Source: a virus
Reading direction: 5' to 3' (one strand)
IMG/VR virus record: IMGVR_UViG_3300007542_000076
Location: 1-35,652 of that record
DNA length: 35,652 bases
Below the pieces are notes generated by a model that ran no database searches, had not been told where the DNA came from, and saw only the letters and a program-made list of their open reading frames with translations. Each line of letters opens with the position of its first letter. Position 1 is the stretch's first letter. A program made the translations under genes and the position numbers. Of this stretch, positions 1 to 8,948 are shown in pieces.

Positions 1-75
1 CAGGACGACGAAGACCAGGACGACGAAGACCAGGACGACGAAGACCAGGACGACGAAGACCAGGACGACGAAGAC
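1..75 (+). repeat. 15-bp coding minisatellite, left end
   Basis: Five perfect tandem copies of CAGGACGACGAAGAC (QDDED), followed by a truncated unit. The first 56 bases are identical to 35597-35652, which is where the contig closes on itself. The true copy number cannot be known from a sequence that ends inside the array. Confidence 0.95.
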
Positions 76-93
76 CAGGACGAAATTCTGTAG
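1..93 (+). CDS. C-terminal end of the acidic-repeat protein that begins at 35177
   Basis: The frame starting at base 1 is open and reads five repeats of the pentapeptide QDDED followed by QDEIL and a TAG stop at 91-93. It continues the gene that runs off the right end of the window at 35652, so this is the last part of one protein split by the linearisation of a circular sequence. Direct concatenation of the two ends would break the frame. Merging the 56-bp overlap restores it. The terminase small subunit gene starts three bases after the stop. Confidence 0.85.
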   Translation, partial: QDDEDQDDEDQDDEDQDDEDQDDEDQDEIL

Positions 94-96
94 GCG

Positions 97-522
97 ATGG
101 CTGCGAAAGTTGGACGCCCAAAATTGATACCGACCCCAGAAGCTTTCTGGGGTTTGTTTCTTGACTACAAAATAGACGCAGAACTGAACCCCGTTTTAGT
201 GCACGACTTTGTAGGAAAAGACGGCAATTCGTGTCACAGAGAAAAGCAGCGATGCTTGACTATGGCAGGCTTTGAGAACTATTTAGAAGATGTGTACGGC
301 ATCGGTGCGGTGCAGCAATATTTGGAGAATCGCGACAAAAGATACGACGAATTTGTGTCCATCGTCGCGCGGGTGCGCAGGGAAATTCGCGAAGATCAGA
401 TAACCGGCGGCATGGTTGGTATCTATAATTCGAGCATAACCGCACGACTTCAAGGCCTTGCAGAGAAGACCGAATCCGTAGTCGATAACAACGTGAAACT
501 GTTAAACATTGATCCGCTTTAA
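97..522 (+). CDS. terS: Terminase small subunit
   Basis: 141 residues. It would recognise phage DNA and hand it to the large terminase subunit for packaging. The N-terminus (VGRPKLIPTPEAFWGLFLDY) and the C-terminal segment with GGMVGIYNSSITARLQGLAEK-like sequence (about residues 107-127) match the pattern of small terminase subunits in many Bacteroidota and other phages: a helical DNA-binding start, then an oligomerisation region ending in a short acidic/hydrophobic tail. It lies directly upstream of the large subunit, which begins immediately after its stop. The assignment is from family pattern and synteny, not from a search. Confidence 0.8.
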   Translation: MAAKVGRPKLIPTPEAFWGLFLDYKIDAELNPVLVHDFVGKDGNSCHREKQRCLTMAGFENYLEDVYGIGAVQQYLENRDKRYDEFVSIVARVRREIREDQITGGMVGIYNSSITARLQGLAEKTESVVDNNVKLLNIDPL

Positions 523-1773
523 ATGATAAAAGTAACGACCGCACTACGCAAAATTTCCGCGATGGTTAAACGCATTCGCGTAATACGTGGCGGCCAAGGT
601 GCGGGCAAGACTATTGCTATACTCATTTTGATTATTAATTCCTGCAGTTGGACTGCCGGCCGCGAATGGGTCATAGCTTCTGAGGAACTTACAAAAATGA
701 AGGGCACAGTTATTAAGGACTTCTTAAAAGTAATGTCCTGGTTCGGCATTTTTCAGGACCACAGATGGAACAAAACGGACTACCTGTACACATTCAAAAA
801 CGGGTCCACGATCAAATTTTTATCGCTCGATAAGGAAGACGCCGGGAAGGGCTACCGGGTGTACGGTTTTTACTGCAACGAAGTGAACAAATGTAAGTTT
901 GAAGCTTACAACCAATTTGCGTCCAGGGCAAAAGTAGTCATAGTCGACTACAACCCAGACGCGCCCTTCTTCATTGACGACGAAGTAATACCACGCGACG
1001 ACTGCGAATACTTGCAGTTAACATTCGAGGACAACGAAGAACTGGACCACGTAGAACGCACTGAAATTCTAAGCTATTTAGAGCGCGGCTACAAAAACAA
1101 GAAACTACCAGAGGGCACCGGCAAAGGCCAACGGTACCACGCGGACAATATCAAAGACGCATACTGGGCGAATAAATGGCAGGTTTACGGCCTGGGCAAC
1201 GTTGGCGCGTTGATCGGTGCAATTTTCAGCAATTGGCAAATAACGCCGGACATTCCCGAAGGCGCTCGACTTCGTAACGGTGGTGGCGATTTTGGATTTA
1301 CGAACGATCCTACGGCAGTTATCGCGGTTTATGAGTGGACCGACCACAAAGGCATTTTGGGGAAACCTGGCACGCCTTACAAGGTCCTGGACGAAGAAAT
1401 CTACGAAACTGGCTACCTGAATGCAGACATAGCCCGCGAAGTCAAAAAAACCGTACTGGCAAAAAAGAAGATCTACTGGGACAGCAACGAGCCGAAGTCT
1501 GTCGCAGACCTCAAACGCACGCACAGGCTCAAAGCTGTGGGCGTTGGGGCCAAAGATGTTAACTACGGCATAGACTTAATGCAGCAACAAAATTACCTAG
1601 TAACTGCACGAAGTAAAAATCTTATTAGTAACTTTCGGTTTTATGTTTGGGGCGTGGACCGTAACGGGAAACCAACCAACAAGCCGAAAAAAGAGAACGA
1701 CCACGGAATCGACGCCGTGCGATACGAAGAAACAGGACAAGCAAAATACTCAGGAAAATATACCGTGCGATGA
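523..1773 (+). CDS. terL: Terminase large subunit (packaging ATPase-nuclease)
   Basis: 416 residues, normal length for PBSX/Terminase_3-type large subunits. It pumps DNA into the prohead and cuts it. The ATPase domain shows Walker A GGQGAGKT at residues 23-30, a Walker B-like FYCNEVN around 116-122 with the likely catalytic Glu120, and the VDYNP coupling motif near 141-145. The C-terminal RNase H-like nuclease domain shows Asp256 (GGGDFGFTNDPTA), Asp320 (YWDSNEPKS) and Asp393/Asp397 (NDHGIDAVRYE). It abuts the small subunit and overlaps the next gene by four bases (1770-1773). Confidence 0.95.
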   Translation: MIKVTTALRKISAMVKRIRVIRGGQGAGKTIAILILIINSCSWTAGREWVIASEELTKMKGTVIKDFLKVMSWFGIFQDHRWNKTDYLYTFKNGSTIKFLSLDKEDAGKGYRVYGFYCNEVNKCKFEAYNQFASRAKVVIVDYNPDAPFFIDDEVIPRDDCEYLQLTFEDNEELDHVERTEILSYLERGYKNKKLPEGTGKGQRYHADNIKDAYWANKWQVYGLGNVGALIGAIFSNWQITPDIPEGARLRNGGGDFGFTNDPTAVIAVYEWTDHKGILGKPGTPYKVLDEEIYETGYLNADIAREVKKTVLAKKKIYWDSNEPKSVADLKRTHRLKAVGVGAKDVNYGIDLMQQQNYLVTARSKNLISNFRFYVWGVDRNGKPTNKPKKENDHGIDAVRYEETGQAKYSGKYTVR

Positions 1774-2396
1774 TCGAATACAAAATGCCGAAAGGCCCAA
1801 ACGAATTAAGAATAAAGCACTTTGCCTGCTTGCCGTTGCTGCCCAAAGATGGATTCAGTACAGACCGCGAACGCGTTTCGTTCCTTGCTGAGTTTACCGG
1901 CCTGCGCTATGGACAAATTCTCGACTTCACCGAACCGGATATACACAAAATGGCCGCGCACGCTGTCAACGCTATAAGCAAACTAGACCTGAAAACAGAA
2001 CTGCCGAAACGAATTAAGCTAGGCGGCAAAGCTTTTGTGCTTGTGGACCCGGAAAAAATCGGAATTGGTTGGCATATCGATTTTCGGAATTCGTCTATAG
2101 CTACAGATCCGGTTCGCCTTGCGTGCCTGTTCTACATTCCCGAGAATTTCAACTATTCCGACATCGACGAAAACGGAAACCTAGTGCACGATATTGCTTC
2201 TAGGCACGAACTGTTCGAAGCCGAATTCCCACTGGACCTTTTTATGAGAAGTTCCACTTTTTTTTTGAACAAATCTCTGCACTCAATACGTCGGTCAATG
2301 GTCCGGCAGATAATAGCAAAGAAGGCAAAAAGAAAAATCGTTTCGCTACTGAGAAGCCTGCACCTTTTCAATGGGAAACGTCGATCGAAGCCGTAA
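1770..2396 (+). CDS. Tail assembly chaperone, zero-frame product
   Basis: 208 residues if no frameshift occurs. Residues 1-165 look like the small chaperone that coats the tape measure during tail assembly in Bacteroidota siphophages: a helical start (FLAEFTGLRYGQILDF), a KRIKLGGKAFVLVDPEKIGIGWHIDF segment, and a helix ending in LFMRSSTFF. After the T-run at 2258-2266 the zero frame becomes a basic tail rich in Arg, Lys and Ser, while the -1 frame stays open and reads like normal protein. Stop TAA is at 2394-2396. The gene lies far from the tail tube gene (10977), the more usual neighbour, so the role is inferred from sequence pattern and frameshift architecture. Confidence 0.6.
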   Translation: MIEYKMPKGPNELRIKHFACLPLLPKDGFSTDRERVSFLAEFTGLRYGQILDFTEPDIHKMAAHAVNAISKLDLKTELPKRIKLGGKAFVLVDPEKIGIGWHIDFRNSSIATDPVRLACLFYIPENFNYSDIDENGNLVHDIASRHELFEAEFPLDLFMRSSTFFLNKSLHSIRRSMVRQIIAKKAKRKIVSLLRSLHLFNGKRRSKP

Positions 2397-2509
2397 TGAA
2401 CACGTACAATTTGACATGGAACGAAACGTTAAAGCTGAACTACAGAACGTTTTCGCAGCGGTGCAAATATATACTACACAAGAATAAGCCAAAGCCGAAA
2501 AAGAAATGA
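1770..2509 (+). CDS. Tail assembly chaperone, -1 frameshift product
   Basis: A -1 slip on T TTT TTG at 2261-2267 gives 166 zero-frame residues followed by 80 new ones, 246 in total. The new part begins EQISALNTSVNG, passes a Lys-rich linker, then has the helical segment FQWETSIEAVMNTYNLTWNE and ends NKPKPKKK with a stop at 2507-2509. The -1 frame is open for about 240 bases and is protein-like, with a Trp-containing helix typical of the extended chaperone (the T part of lambda gpG-gpT). Its stop overlaps the start of the next gene (ATGA at 2506-2509). If no frameshift occurs, an ATG at 2396 would give a separate 37-residue protein. Confidence 0.6.
2261..2267 (+). other. Probable programmed -1 ribosomal frameshift site
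   Basis: Zero-frame reading is T TTT TTG, which fits the X XXY YYZ slippery heptamer and lies in a run of nine T (2258-2266). After slipping, the next codon is GAA at 2267-2269, and the -1 frame stays open to 2509. I did not find a strong downstream hairpin by eye. Confidence 0.6.
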
Positions 2510-3069
2510 GCGTCCGCGACCTGGTAGAGAAAATGAATATAGGCGTTTCGAAACGCGCTATAAATGCGGATTTAGGTTCGCCAATGCACACGCTCGTAAT
2601 AGGTTTGAACCAGGAAGTTATCGACCGGCTCGGCAAATCGATTGAGCGGTACGACATCAGCGCTTCGAACCGTTTGAAACAGTCCATAGTAACTGTGGAC
2701 CAGTCGCAAAAAGGCACCATAATTGTAGCCGTCCAGGCAGACTTCTACTGGAAGTACGTACAGTACGGCGTTAACGGTACCGAACGAAACAACGGTGCAC
2801 CCACCTGGGGCAAAGCGCCCGGCGGCACGCCCACGTTCAAAGAAGCTATACTGGGTTGGATTCGTGACAGGGGCATAAAGGCGAAGCCGGGCCAGACTTA
2901 CGACCAGTTAGCGTTCGCCTTTATGACAAGCATACGCAAAAAAGGAATAGTGCCGCGGCCGTTCTTCACTGACGTAGTTAATGCGGATTTAGTGGAGTAC
3001 TTAGAAAAAAGCATTTCGGCAGTTTACAAACAAGCAATAACAGTTCAAATTCGTGACCCATGGCAGTAA
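2506..3069 (+). CDS. HK97 gp10-like neck / tail completion protein
   Basis: 187 residues, typical length for HK97 gp10-like proteins, which sit at the head-tail interface and help the tail attach. Family-type features are the YWKYVQYGVNGTE segment (about residues 81-93), a segment in which FKEAILGWIRDRGIK is recognisable, and a C-terminal part with AFAFMTSIRKKGIVPRPFF, where the RPFF-type loop precedes a last helix. It begins in an ATGA overlap with the frameshift product and overlaps the next gene by ten bases, so the three genes are translated as a unit. Confidence 0.7.
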   Translation: MSVRDLVEKMNIGVSKRAINADLGSPMHTLVIGLNQEVIDRLGKSIERYDISASNRLKQSIVTVDQSQKGTIIVAVQADFYWKYVQYGVNGTERNNGAPTWGKAPGGTPTFKEAILGWIRDRGIKAKPGQTYDQLAFAFMTSIRKKGIVPRPFFTDVVNADLVEYLEKSISAVYKQAITVQIRDPWQ

Positions 3070-4211
3070 GCATTTTACAACAACCCGCAGCAAATAGCAT
3101 TCAGTCGTCGGACGATCCGCTAGTATTCGTATTTTCGAGTAACCAGACAGGGCAGCCCAATTTTAGTTTCATTGTAGAAACGACGTACAATTCGCAGATA
3201 GTTTCCGAAGATCAAGTCTTCCCAGAATTGATTGGCGGCATAGCACAGTTCGACGTCGAACAGGTACTGCGACCACTTTTGAAAGCACAGAAGCGCGGAC
3301 CAGTCGGACTGTTCAACGGCGAAAACCTGCGCGAATTATCCGTAACAGTATTCGAGCGATACGGTACGCCTGCAGGCCTTCAAAGTTTGGCCGTTACCAA
3401 CGTGTGCAAAATAATGAAAGCGGCAACGGACGAAGAAACCTACGCGCCTGGATGGTTGGCGGCCAATTATCCACCGGGGCAAAAGTGGTTAACCAATGCG
3501 CCCGAAGGCGTTATGCTTGTGGGCCGTGGCAACCCGGTCTATGGTTCGATACTAAACACAGACGCGCAATGCCTGGTAGAAGCCCAGTACTTCGATTTAG
3601 CGGGGGCGTACGTGACGTCTGGCACTTCGGGAGTACAAACGGGCACCGACAAAGTTAATGTGTGCTTAGACGAAGCCTTAATGCTTTCGCACATTTCGCC
3701 CGCAACACTGGACCAGATTTCCAGGGTAGACGTTTATTTGAACCAGTCGAACCGTATTAGCTTTCAATTTGTGGACCAAGAATGCACGCAGGCTGTGCAG
3801 CTTAACTGGCTCAACAATATAGGCGCGGTCGATCAGTTCATATTCACACATAACCGCGAGCGGGAATTTACTTCCGAGATTAGCGAGTACACGAAACAGT
3901 TCGGCCAATGGCAGGAAACGCCTTCGCCTGGAAACTACTACACGCACAACGCTTTGACCAGTGGAGTAACGCACTACCTGAAAGTAATATCCGCAGCCGG
4001 TTCGATACATACTGGATGGATCAACGAAGCGAACCAAAACTGGCTAGCTGAGATTTTCCAAAGCGTAGAAGTGCACGCGGTTGTCGGTTCGGAATCTGAA
4101 AAGCTACCAGTTACCAACACGAAAAGCACACTAGACCAGAGCAGGTTCGAAGATCTTCTTAATTTTACGGTCAACTACAAAAAAAGTAACTTCAAATCTA
4201 TAACGGCTTAA
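3060..4211 (+). CDS. Putative tail / baseplate protein with N-terminal Ig-like fold
   Basis: 383 residues. The first ~75 residues (from AVSILQQPAANSIQSSDDPL) read as alternating beta strands ending in GGIAQFDVEQVLRPLL, a pattern seen in Bacteroidota phage tail proteins that lie just before the large baseplate protein. The rest has no motif I can name. It lies between the gp10-like gene and the 709-residue tail protein, all on one transcript, so a distal tail or baseplate role is inferred from position. The start codon ATG at 3060 lies inside the end of the previous gene. Confidence 0.5.
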   Translation: MAVSILQQPAANSIQSSDDPLVFVFSSNQTGQPNFSFIVETTYNSQIVSEDQVFPELIGGIAQFDVEQVLRPLLKAQKRGPVGLFNGENLRELSVTVFERYGTPAGLQSLAVTNVCKIMKAATDEETYAPGWLAANYPPGQKWLTNAPEGVMLVGRGNPVYGSILNTDAQCLVEAQYFDLAGAYVTSGTSGVQTGTDKVNVCLDEALMLSHISPATLDQISRVDVYLNQSNRISFQFVDQECTQAVQLNWLNNIGAVDQFIFTHNREREFTSEISEYTKQFGQWQETPSPGNYYTHNALTSGVTHYLKVISAAGSIHTGWINEANQNWLAEIFQSVEVHAVVGSESEKLPVTNTKSTLDQSRFEDLLNFTVNYKKSNFKSITA

Positions 4212-4214
4212 ATT

Positions 4215-6344
4215 ATGGACAGATTAGTAACTGCAGACGGCACGCAAATAGACTTGAAAGAACGCATTCCGGTGCCCTTGAATTTGTCTATAGCAGATTT
4301 CAAGGAACCCAACAAGCGGCAGCGCAATTTCTCCAAAGAAATAGAACTGCCCGGCTCGGCCAATAATCAACTATTTTTCAGTTCCGCTTTCAGTCTTACA
4401 AAGATCGGCGGGTCCTATAATTTCAACAGTAGTAAGAAGGTAAACTGCACGTACTACAAACGCGGCACGGCCGTACTGCCTAACGCCGTTTTGAAACTCA
4501 ATAAAGTGATTATCCGAAAGGGAAAAATAATTTTCAAAATAGGTCTGTTCTCGGACTTCGTGGACATTTTTCTGCTACTGAGTAATTTAAGCGTTCGGGA
4601 CCTCGGATGGGACGCGTACAACCACACGATGGACAACCCGACGATAATCGATTCCTGGACCACGCCAATAGGCGAGGGCTATTACTACCCATTGATCGAA
4701 CGAAAGGCACGACCAGTGAACACAACCTGGCAAAATACAGAAATGATTCCGTACGTTCATTATGTCGATGTCTTCAAAAAGTGCATGGAGTTCGTCGGGC
4801 AGGAATACACAAGCGAACACCTGGAAACCGACCGCATGAAAAGTATGCTATTTGGCTACGGCGGCGGGTCCTACGTAGACGCGGCACTATCGGACGCCGA
4901 GCGAAACAACCGCAAAGTGCTAACGAATAACGGCAACTTTTCGAAGACGCAAAGCGCTGCAGCTACAGGCACGCAGGTTTCTACTTCTGGGCCGGCAAAC
5001 TTTCCGCCGGTTCCGTTCGCAGGCAACACGACGAACACAGAAGTGCAGGACATCTTTAACCAAATGAACGTAGTTTCTTTCGTGGCTGCGCGTAGCGGTT
5101 CAATGCGAATCGAGATAATCGGCCAGGTGCGCTTCACGTATTCAGGTCCCGAAACTACATACGTGAGCGGCGGCAATAGAATACTATACTACCAGAAAAA
5201 CGGCGTGCAGTTTCCTATCGTAGAACTCGTGCAGACAAGCGCCGCGCAGGTCTTCAACCTCAGCACTTCAACGGCTATCGATCTGCAGCAAGGGGACCAA
5301 ATAGAACTATTCTGGGGCGTTGCTTCGGTGCAGGTTAGTTGGCCCATTCCTGATGATTCCGATACTACGGTAAATTTGGCGATGGTAACCACGGTGCCGC
5401 TGCAGGTTAATTTCATCAGTACGCAGACGGCTATAACGGAAGGCGCGACAATGGAGATGCGACGATTTCTTCCAGACATGAAGTGCAGCGAATTCATTCT
5501 GGGCGCGTTGCTTTTCCAGAATTTAATGGTTTCAGATGCGGACCTTTACGGCGTCGTGCGAATCGAACCTGTTCGCGACTTCTACCAGGGCACAGACGTT
5601 TTCACCAAAATAGACGAAGAAGTAGACCACTCGAAAGACATCGAGATCCGTTCTTCTGCGAACGCCTACGCAAAAAATCTGCAGTGGATCTTCGCACCTG
5701 GTACTGAAAGCGACGCGACGAACTACGTTATAGAATGGGAACAGGCCTACGGCGATTTAGCCTTCGACCAACCTTCATTTTTTGCCAAAGGCAAACAGGA
5801 AATAAAGCTGCCCTTTGGAACTATACTGCCGTATCAAATATACGCGGACGGTGCCGGGCCAATGATCGTGCCGCGCTTCATAAACGTAGACGAGAACGGC
5901 AACGTTAAGCCAACCAAAGGAACGCCGCGCGTAATGTTCAGAAATGGCATGAAGGGCGCTAAATGGTTCCTGCGCGGCGACGCTATCGAAGACGCTTTCA
6001 CGACCTACCCTTCGGTGCATCATTTTGATAACTGGGAATTCCCGCTGTTCGACCTCAACTTCCAACTGGTCCCGGAAGTACTCTACGCCGCAACTTATCG
6101 AACTACGGTAAACACGTACAGTGAATACTACAAAGACGAAATAGAAGAAATAATCGACCCGAACGGAAAATACGTGCAACTGTACAGAAAGTTAAACGAC
6201 CAACAGGTTAAGAACTTGGACTGGTCCAGGCTACTAATGTGGAACGGCGCACTATTCAAATTTAATAAAGTTGTGGACTTTGATTCCGCGATAACTGAAA
6301 TAACACAAATAGAAATGCTGCAGGTATTGAAAGCGAAAAACTAG
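4215..6344 (+). CDS. Large tail / baseplate protein
   Basis: 709 residues. The N-terminal part carries a pattern common in large tail proteins of Bacteroidota phages: a statement of zero-order geometry (LKERIPVPLNLSIADF), then RQRNFSKEIELPGSANNQLF, a beta-rich YYKRGTAVLPNAVLKLNKV segment, and a segment ending SVRDLGWDAYNHTM. Residues ~230-410 look like an inserted beta-rich domain, low in Lys and rich in Thr, Ser and Val, possibly surface exposed. No signal peptide or membrane segment. It is followed six bases later by the tape measure gene. A host-contact or baseplate hub role is inferred from family pattern and neighbours. Confidence 0.55.
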   Translation: MDRLVTADGTQIDLKERIPVPLNLSIADFKEPNKRQRNFSKEIELPGSANNQLFFSSAFSLTKIGGSYNFNSSKKVNCTYYKRGTAVLPNAVLKLNKVIIRKGKIIFKIGLFSDFVDIFLLLSNLSVRDLGWDAYNHTMDNPTIIDSWTTPIGEGYYYPLIERKARPVNTTWQNTEMIPYVHYVDVFKKCMEFVGQEYTSEHLETDRMKSMLFGYGGGSYVDAALSDAERNNRKVLTNNGNFSKTQSAAATGTQVSTSGPANFPPVPFAGNTTNTEVQDIFNQMNVVSFVAARSGSMRIEIIGQVRFTYSGPETTYVSGGNRILYYQKNGVQFPIVELVQTSAAQVFNLSTSTAIDLQQGDQIELFWGVASVQVSWPIPDDSDTTVNLAMVTTVPLQVNFISTQTAITEGATMEMRRFLPDMKCSEFILGALLFQNLMVSDADLYGVVRIEPVRDFYQGTDVFTKIDEEVDHSKDIEIRSSANAYAKNLQWIFAPGTESDATNYVIEWEQAYGDLAFDQPSFFAKGKQEIKLPFGTILPYQIYADGAGPMIVPRFINVDENGNVKPTKGTPRVMFRNGMKGAKWFLRGDAIEDAFTTYPSVHHFDNWEFPLFDLNFQLVPEVLYAATYRTTVNTYSEYYKDEIEEIIDPNGKYVQLYRKLNDQQVKNLDWSRLLMWNGALFKFNKVVDFDSAITEITQIEMLQVLKAKN

Positions 6345-6349
6345 GAACC

Positions 6350-8596
6350 ATGGAAGAATTAATCTTTAGAACGAAAGTTGAATCCGGCAAATCTGTAAAG
6401 GAAACGGAAGAACTAGAAGACGCGATAAGCGGCGTAGGTTCCGCGGCCGAGGAAGCCGGCGAAAAAGGTGCAGCGGCGCTCGCAAAACTGAACAAAGAAA
6501 CACAGGAAGGCGCACACAGTTTCGAGCACGCGAACGAACTCGTAGCAAAGTACATAGAAATTTCACGCGTAGCGGGCGAAGAAACGCCAGTAGGCCAGGA
6601 AGCCATACGCATAGCGAAAGAACTCGCCGAAGCTATCGAGCACATCGGTACAGTTTCCGCAGACACGGCGGCGCATTCAGGAAATCTTGAAGCGTCCCTG
6701 GCAACGTCCGAAACACTTGTGCAGGGTTACGGCGCCATCGCAGGTGCACAGGCGGCCGTCGGTATTGAAAGCGAAGCGCTCACAGAATCGATGGAAAAAC
6801 TGGAAGGTGTGGAAGCGCTTCTGGTAGGTATAGAGCAAGTGCGTGCCGGCTTATCGAAAGAAGGCGTAGTCCTGACAAAAGCAAAGGTTATATGGTCCAA
6901 AGCGGCTACGGCTGCAGAGTATATCTACGCCTTAGCCGTAGGGACTACCACAGGCGCTATGAAGGCACTTCGTATCGCGATGCTCGCTATACCCCTAATC
7001 GCTATTATCGCGCTTATCGTGGCGGCTGTGGCAGCCCTAGCGTCGTTTTTCAGTGCAGCCGAAGTAGCCGAAGACATAAACAACAAACTAAACGCGTCTT
7101 TTGAGCGCCAAACAGAACTGCTCGAAGCGAACGAACGTGCATTCCGTAGGAACGCAAAGAACAAACGCGATTTAATGGTATCGCAGAACGCCACTGCAGA
7201 CGAACTTTTCGAAGCGGAAAAAGAACGCCTGGAAGGTGAAGAAGTTCTGCGGAAAAAGAATCTGAAAACCTTAAAAGCGATAATTCCTGTTAAGACTTTG
7301 GCCTACAAACAAGCACTGGCAGAGGAAAACTGGGAACTTGCAAAGACGATCCGCGAAGAAACCAAAGCGATGCGCGACAAGTACGCAGGCTTTCGCGAGT
7401 TGGACGGCCAATACGCCATAGATCGACAGATCCTGGAAAACGAACGCCGCAACGAAATAGCGAAGGAAGCAGAACAGGAAGAAAAAGAGCGTGCGCAACG
7501 GGGCCGAACGTACGCCAAAAAAGCGGCGGACCGTCGAGCGGCCGAAGCGAAAACGCGACTGGAAGAACAGCGACTTTTTGAAGATCTTCTGGTCGAAAAT
7601 ATCGAAGATTCCGAGGACCGCCAGTTAGCCAAATTGAAGCTAGCCAATAAACGCGAACTCGAAGAGATAAAAACGAAGTATGGCGAGAACAGCAAAGTAG
7701 TAGCCGAAGCCGAAGCAAAACAACTTACAGAATATTACGCTTTGCTTGAAACTTTCCGCGTAGCAAGGGACCGCGCCAACGACGCCGAAGAACTTAAAAA
7801 GCGGCAGAACGAACAGACTGCAGCCGAAGCAGCTCGACGCAGCGAAAAAGCACGCCTGGAAGGCAAACTTATTCAGATGCGCGAAGACGCCGAAGCTGTC
7901 CTGGAAATTGAAAAGGAATTAGCCCTTTTTGTAATGGAACAAGCACTGGCCCAGGAGAACGCAACCGAGGGCGAAAAGTTCAAAATTCGACAGGAATATG
8001 CAGAGAAGATCGACGCACTAAATGCGCAAGTAGTTGACAAGGAAAAGCAACGGCAGAAGGACTTGGCCGAAGCTACGCGCACCACTACAGAAATGGGACT
8101 GGACGCAGCGCAAGGACTTGCAGACGCGTTCTTCGATTGGAAAATAGGCAAAGCCGAAGAAGGTTCGAAAGCAGAATTGGAAGCGGAAAAAAAGAAATTC
8201 GCCATTAACAAGAAACTGCAGATAGCACAAGCCATCATGCAGGGAATACAATCTGTACAGGCGGCCTACAGTTCTGGTTCGGCTATTCCGATAGTCGGGG
8301 CCGTTACCGGTCCGGCGTTCGCTGCGGCTGCGGGAATCGCTGCGGCGTTGAACGTTGCGAAGATCAAAAATACAAGTTTCAGCGGTGGCGGTTCTGGGTC
8401 CGTAGCTTCTGCAGCTACGCCCTCAGTGAGCATTCCCACCGTGCAGGGCCAGACCGAAGACAATTCGACAACGACCGAAACGCAAGGCCTAGAAGATACA
8501 AGCACAGTAACTTCGCAGGTGGTAATTTTGCAAAGCGAATTAGATTTGTCTTTCGCCGAAAATGAGGAAGTTAGTATCGTTTCAAATGTAGGCTAG
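6350..8596 (+). CDS. Tail tape measure protein
   Basis: 748 residues, highly helical and rich in Ala, Glu and Lys. It has a hydrophobic stretch at about residues 207-234 (IAMLAIPLIAIIALIVAA), long coiled-coil segments through the middle, and a second hydrophobic Ala/Gly-rich region near 640-680 followed by a Gly/Ser and Thr-rich tail. This is the usual layout of a siphovirus tape measure, which sets tail length inside the tube and is ejected with the DNA. By the general rule of about 0.15 nm per residue the tail would be roughly 110 nm. The stop TAG shares CTAG (8593-8596) with the stop of the opposing gene. Confidence 0.8.
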   Translation: MEELIFRTKVESGKSVKETEELEDAISGVGSAAEEAGEKGAAALAKLNKETQEGAHSFEHANELVAKYIEISRVAGEETPVGQEAIRIAKELAEAIEHIGTVSADTAAHSGNLEASLATSETLVQGYGAIAGAQAAVGIESEALTESMEKLEGVEALLVGIEQVRAGLSKEGVVLTKAKVIWSKAATAAEYIYALAVGTTTGAMKALRIAMLAIPLIAIIALIVAAVAALASFFSAAEVAEDINNKLNASFERQTELLEANERAFRRNAKNKRDLMVSQNATADELFEAEKERLEGEEVLRKKNLKTLKAIIPVKTLAYKQALAEENWELAKTIREETKAMRDKYAGFRELDGQYAIDRQILENERRNEIAKEAEQEEKERAQRGRTYAKKAADRRAAEAKTRLEEQRLFEDLLVENIEDSEDRQLAKLKLANKRELEEIKTKYGENSKVVAEAEAKQLTEYYALLETFRVARDRANDAEELKKRQNEQTAAEAARRSEKARLEGKLIQMREDAEAVLEIEKELALFVMEQALAQENATEGEKFKIRQEYAEKIDALNAQVVDKEKQRQKDLAEATRTTTEMGLDAAQGLADAFFDWKIGKAEEGSKAELEAEKKKFAINKKLQIAQAIMQGIQSVQAAYSSGSAIPIVGAVTGPAFAAAAGIAAALNVAKIKNTSFSGGGSGSVASAATPSVSIPTVQGQTEDNSTTTETQGLEDTSTVTSQVVILQSELDLSFAENEEVSIVSNVG

Positions 8597-8772
8597 CTTT
8601 CTGACCTCAGCACGTCCAGGTTGTCTTCTATGTAGTCCAGTAGATCTTTGTCGCGCGGGTCTTTCGCATCGTTGCGATACCATAGTAACCAGGACGCCGG
8701 TACTTCGATTAAGTAGCGGCCTTTGTGCTTACCGAAAAGCATAGTACTTTCGTCTGTTATTTTTCCTGCCAT
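8593..8772 (-). CDS. DUF3820-like small protein, inserted in reverse in the late arm
   Basis: 59 residues starting MAGKITDESTMLFGKHKG. The MLFGKHKGRYLIEVPASWLLWYRND segment (from residue 11) and the ending LLDYIEDNLDVL are characteristic of the DUF3820 family, small proteins common in phages and related to domains attached to exonucleases. The exact role is unknown. An upstream in-frame start at 8829 would place the N-terminus inside the promoter, so 8772 is preferred. It is the only leftward gene between the sigma-like and holin genes. It has its own promoter (8793-8824), and its stop overlaps that of the tape measure gene in CTAG. Confidence 0.75.
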   Translation of the reverse strand: MAGKITDESTMLFGKHKGRYLIEVPASWLLWYRNDAKDPRDKDLLDYIEDNLDVLRSES

Positions 8773-8792
8773 AATGTGTGCGGTTTTTTGCA

Positions 8793-8824
8793 CGAAGGTA
8801 CAAATATTTTTAGAATGTTGCAAC
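8793..8824 (-). promoter_or_regulatory. Early-type promoter of the DUF3820-like gene
   Basis: On the minus strand GTTGC (8820-8824) is followed after 19 bases by TACCTTCG (8793-8800), close to the Bacteroidota TAnnTTTG element. The plus-strand block TTAGAATGTTGCAAC matches the early-arm TTTGAATCTTGCAAC at 13 of 15 positions and stands at the same distance (nine bases) from the -7 element. The opposing rightward gene at 8949 shows no equally clear promoter in the 8773-8948 interval. Confidence 0.6.
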
Positions 8825-8948
8825 GGCATTTCAATAATTTAGCAGGTAATAACCGCATAAAAATTGAGTGCAAAAAGTTAAACGGCTGAGCGCGTGCGGC
8901 TTAGGTCTTCTTAAAAAAGTACGTCGCGGAATTTTGACTTATATAGGT

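Noticed and set aside
1-75. Terminal repeat as a true physical direct terminal repeat
   Set aside because: The shared 56 bases consist only of tandem minisatellite units inside a gene, so they show circular closure rather than a defined packaging end.
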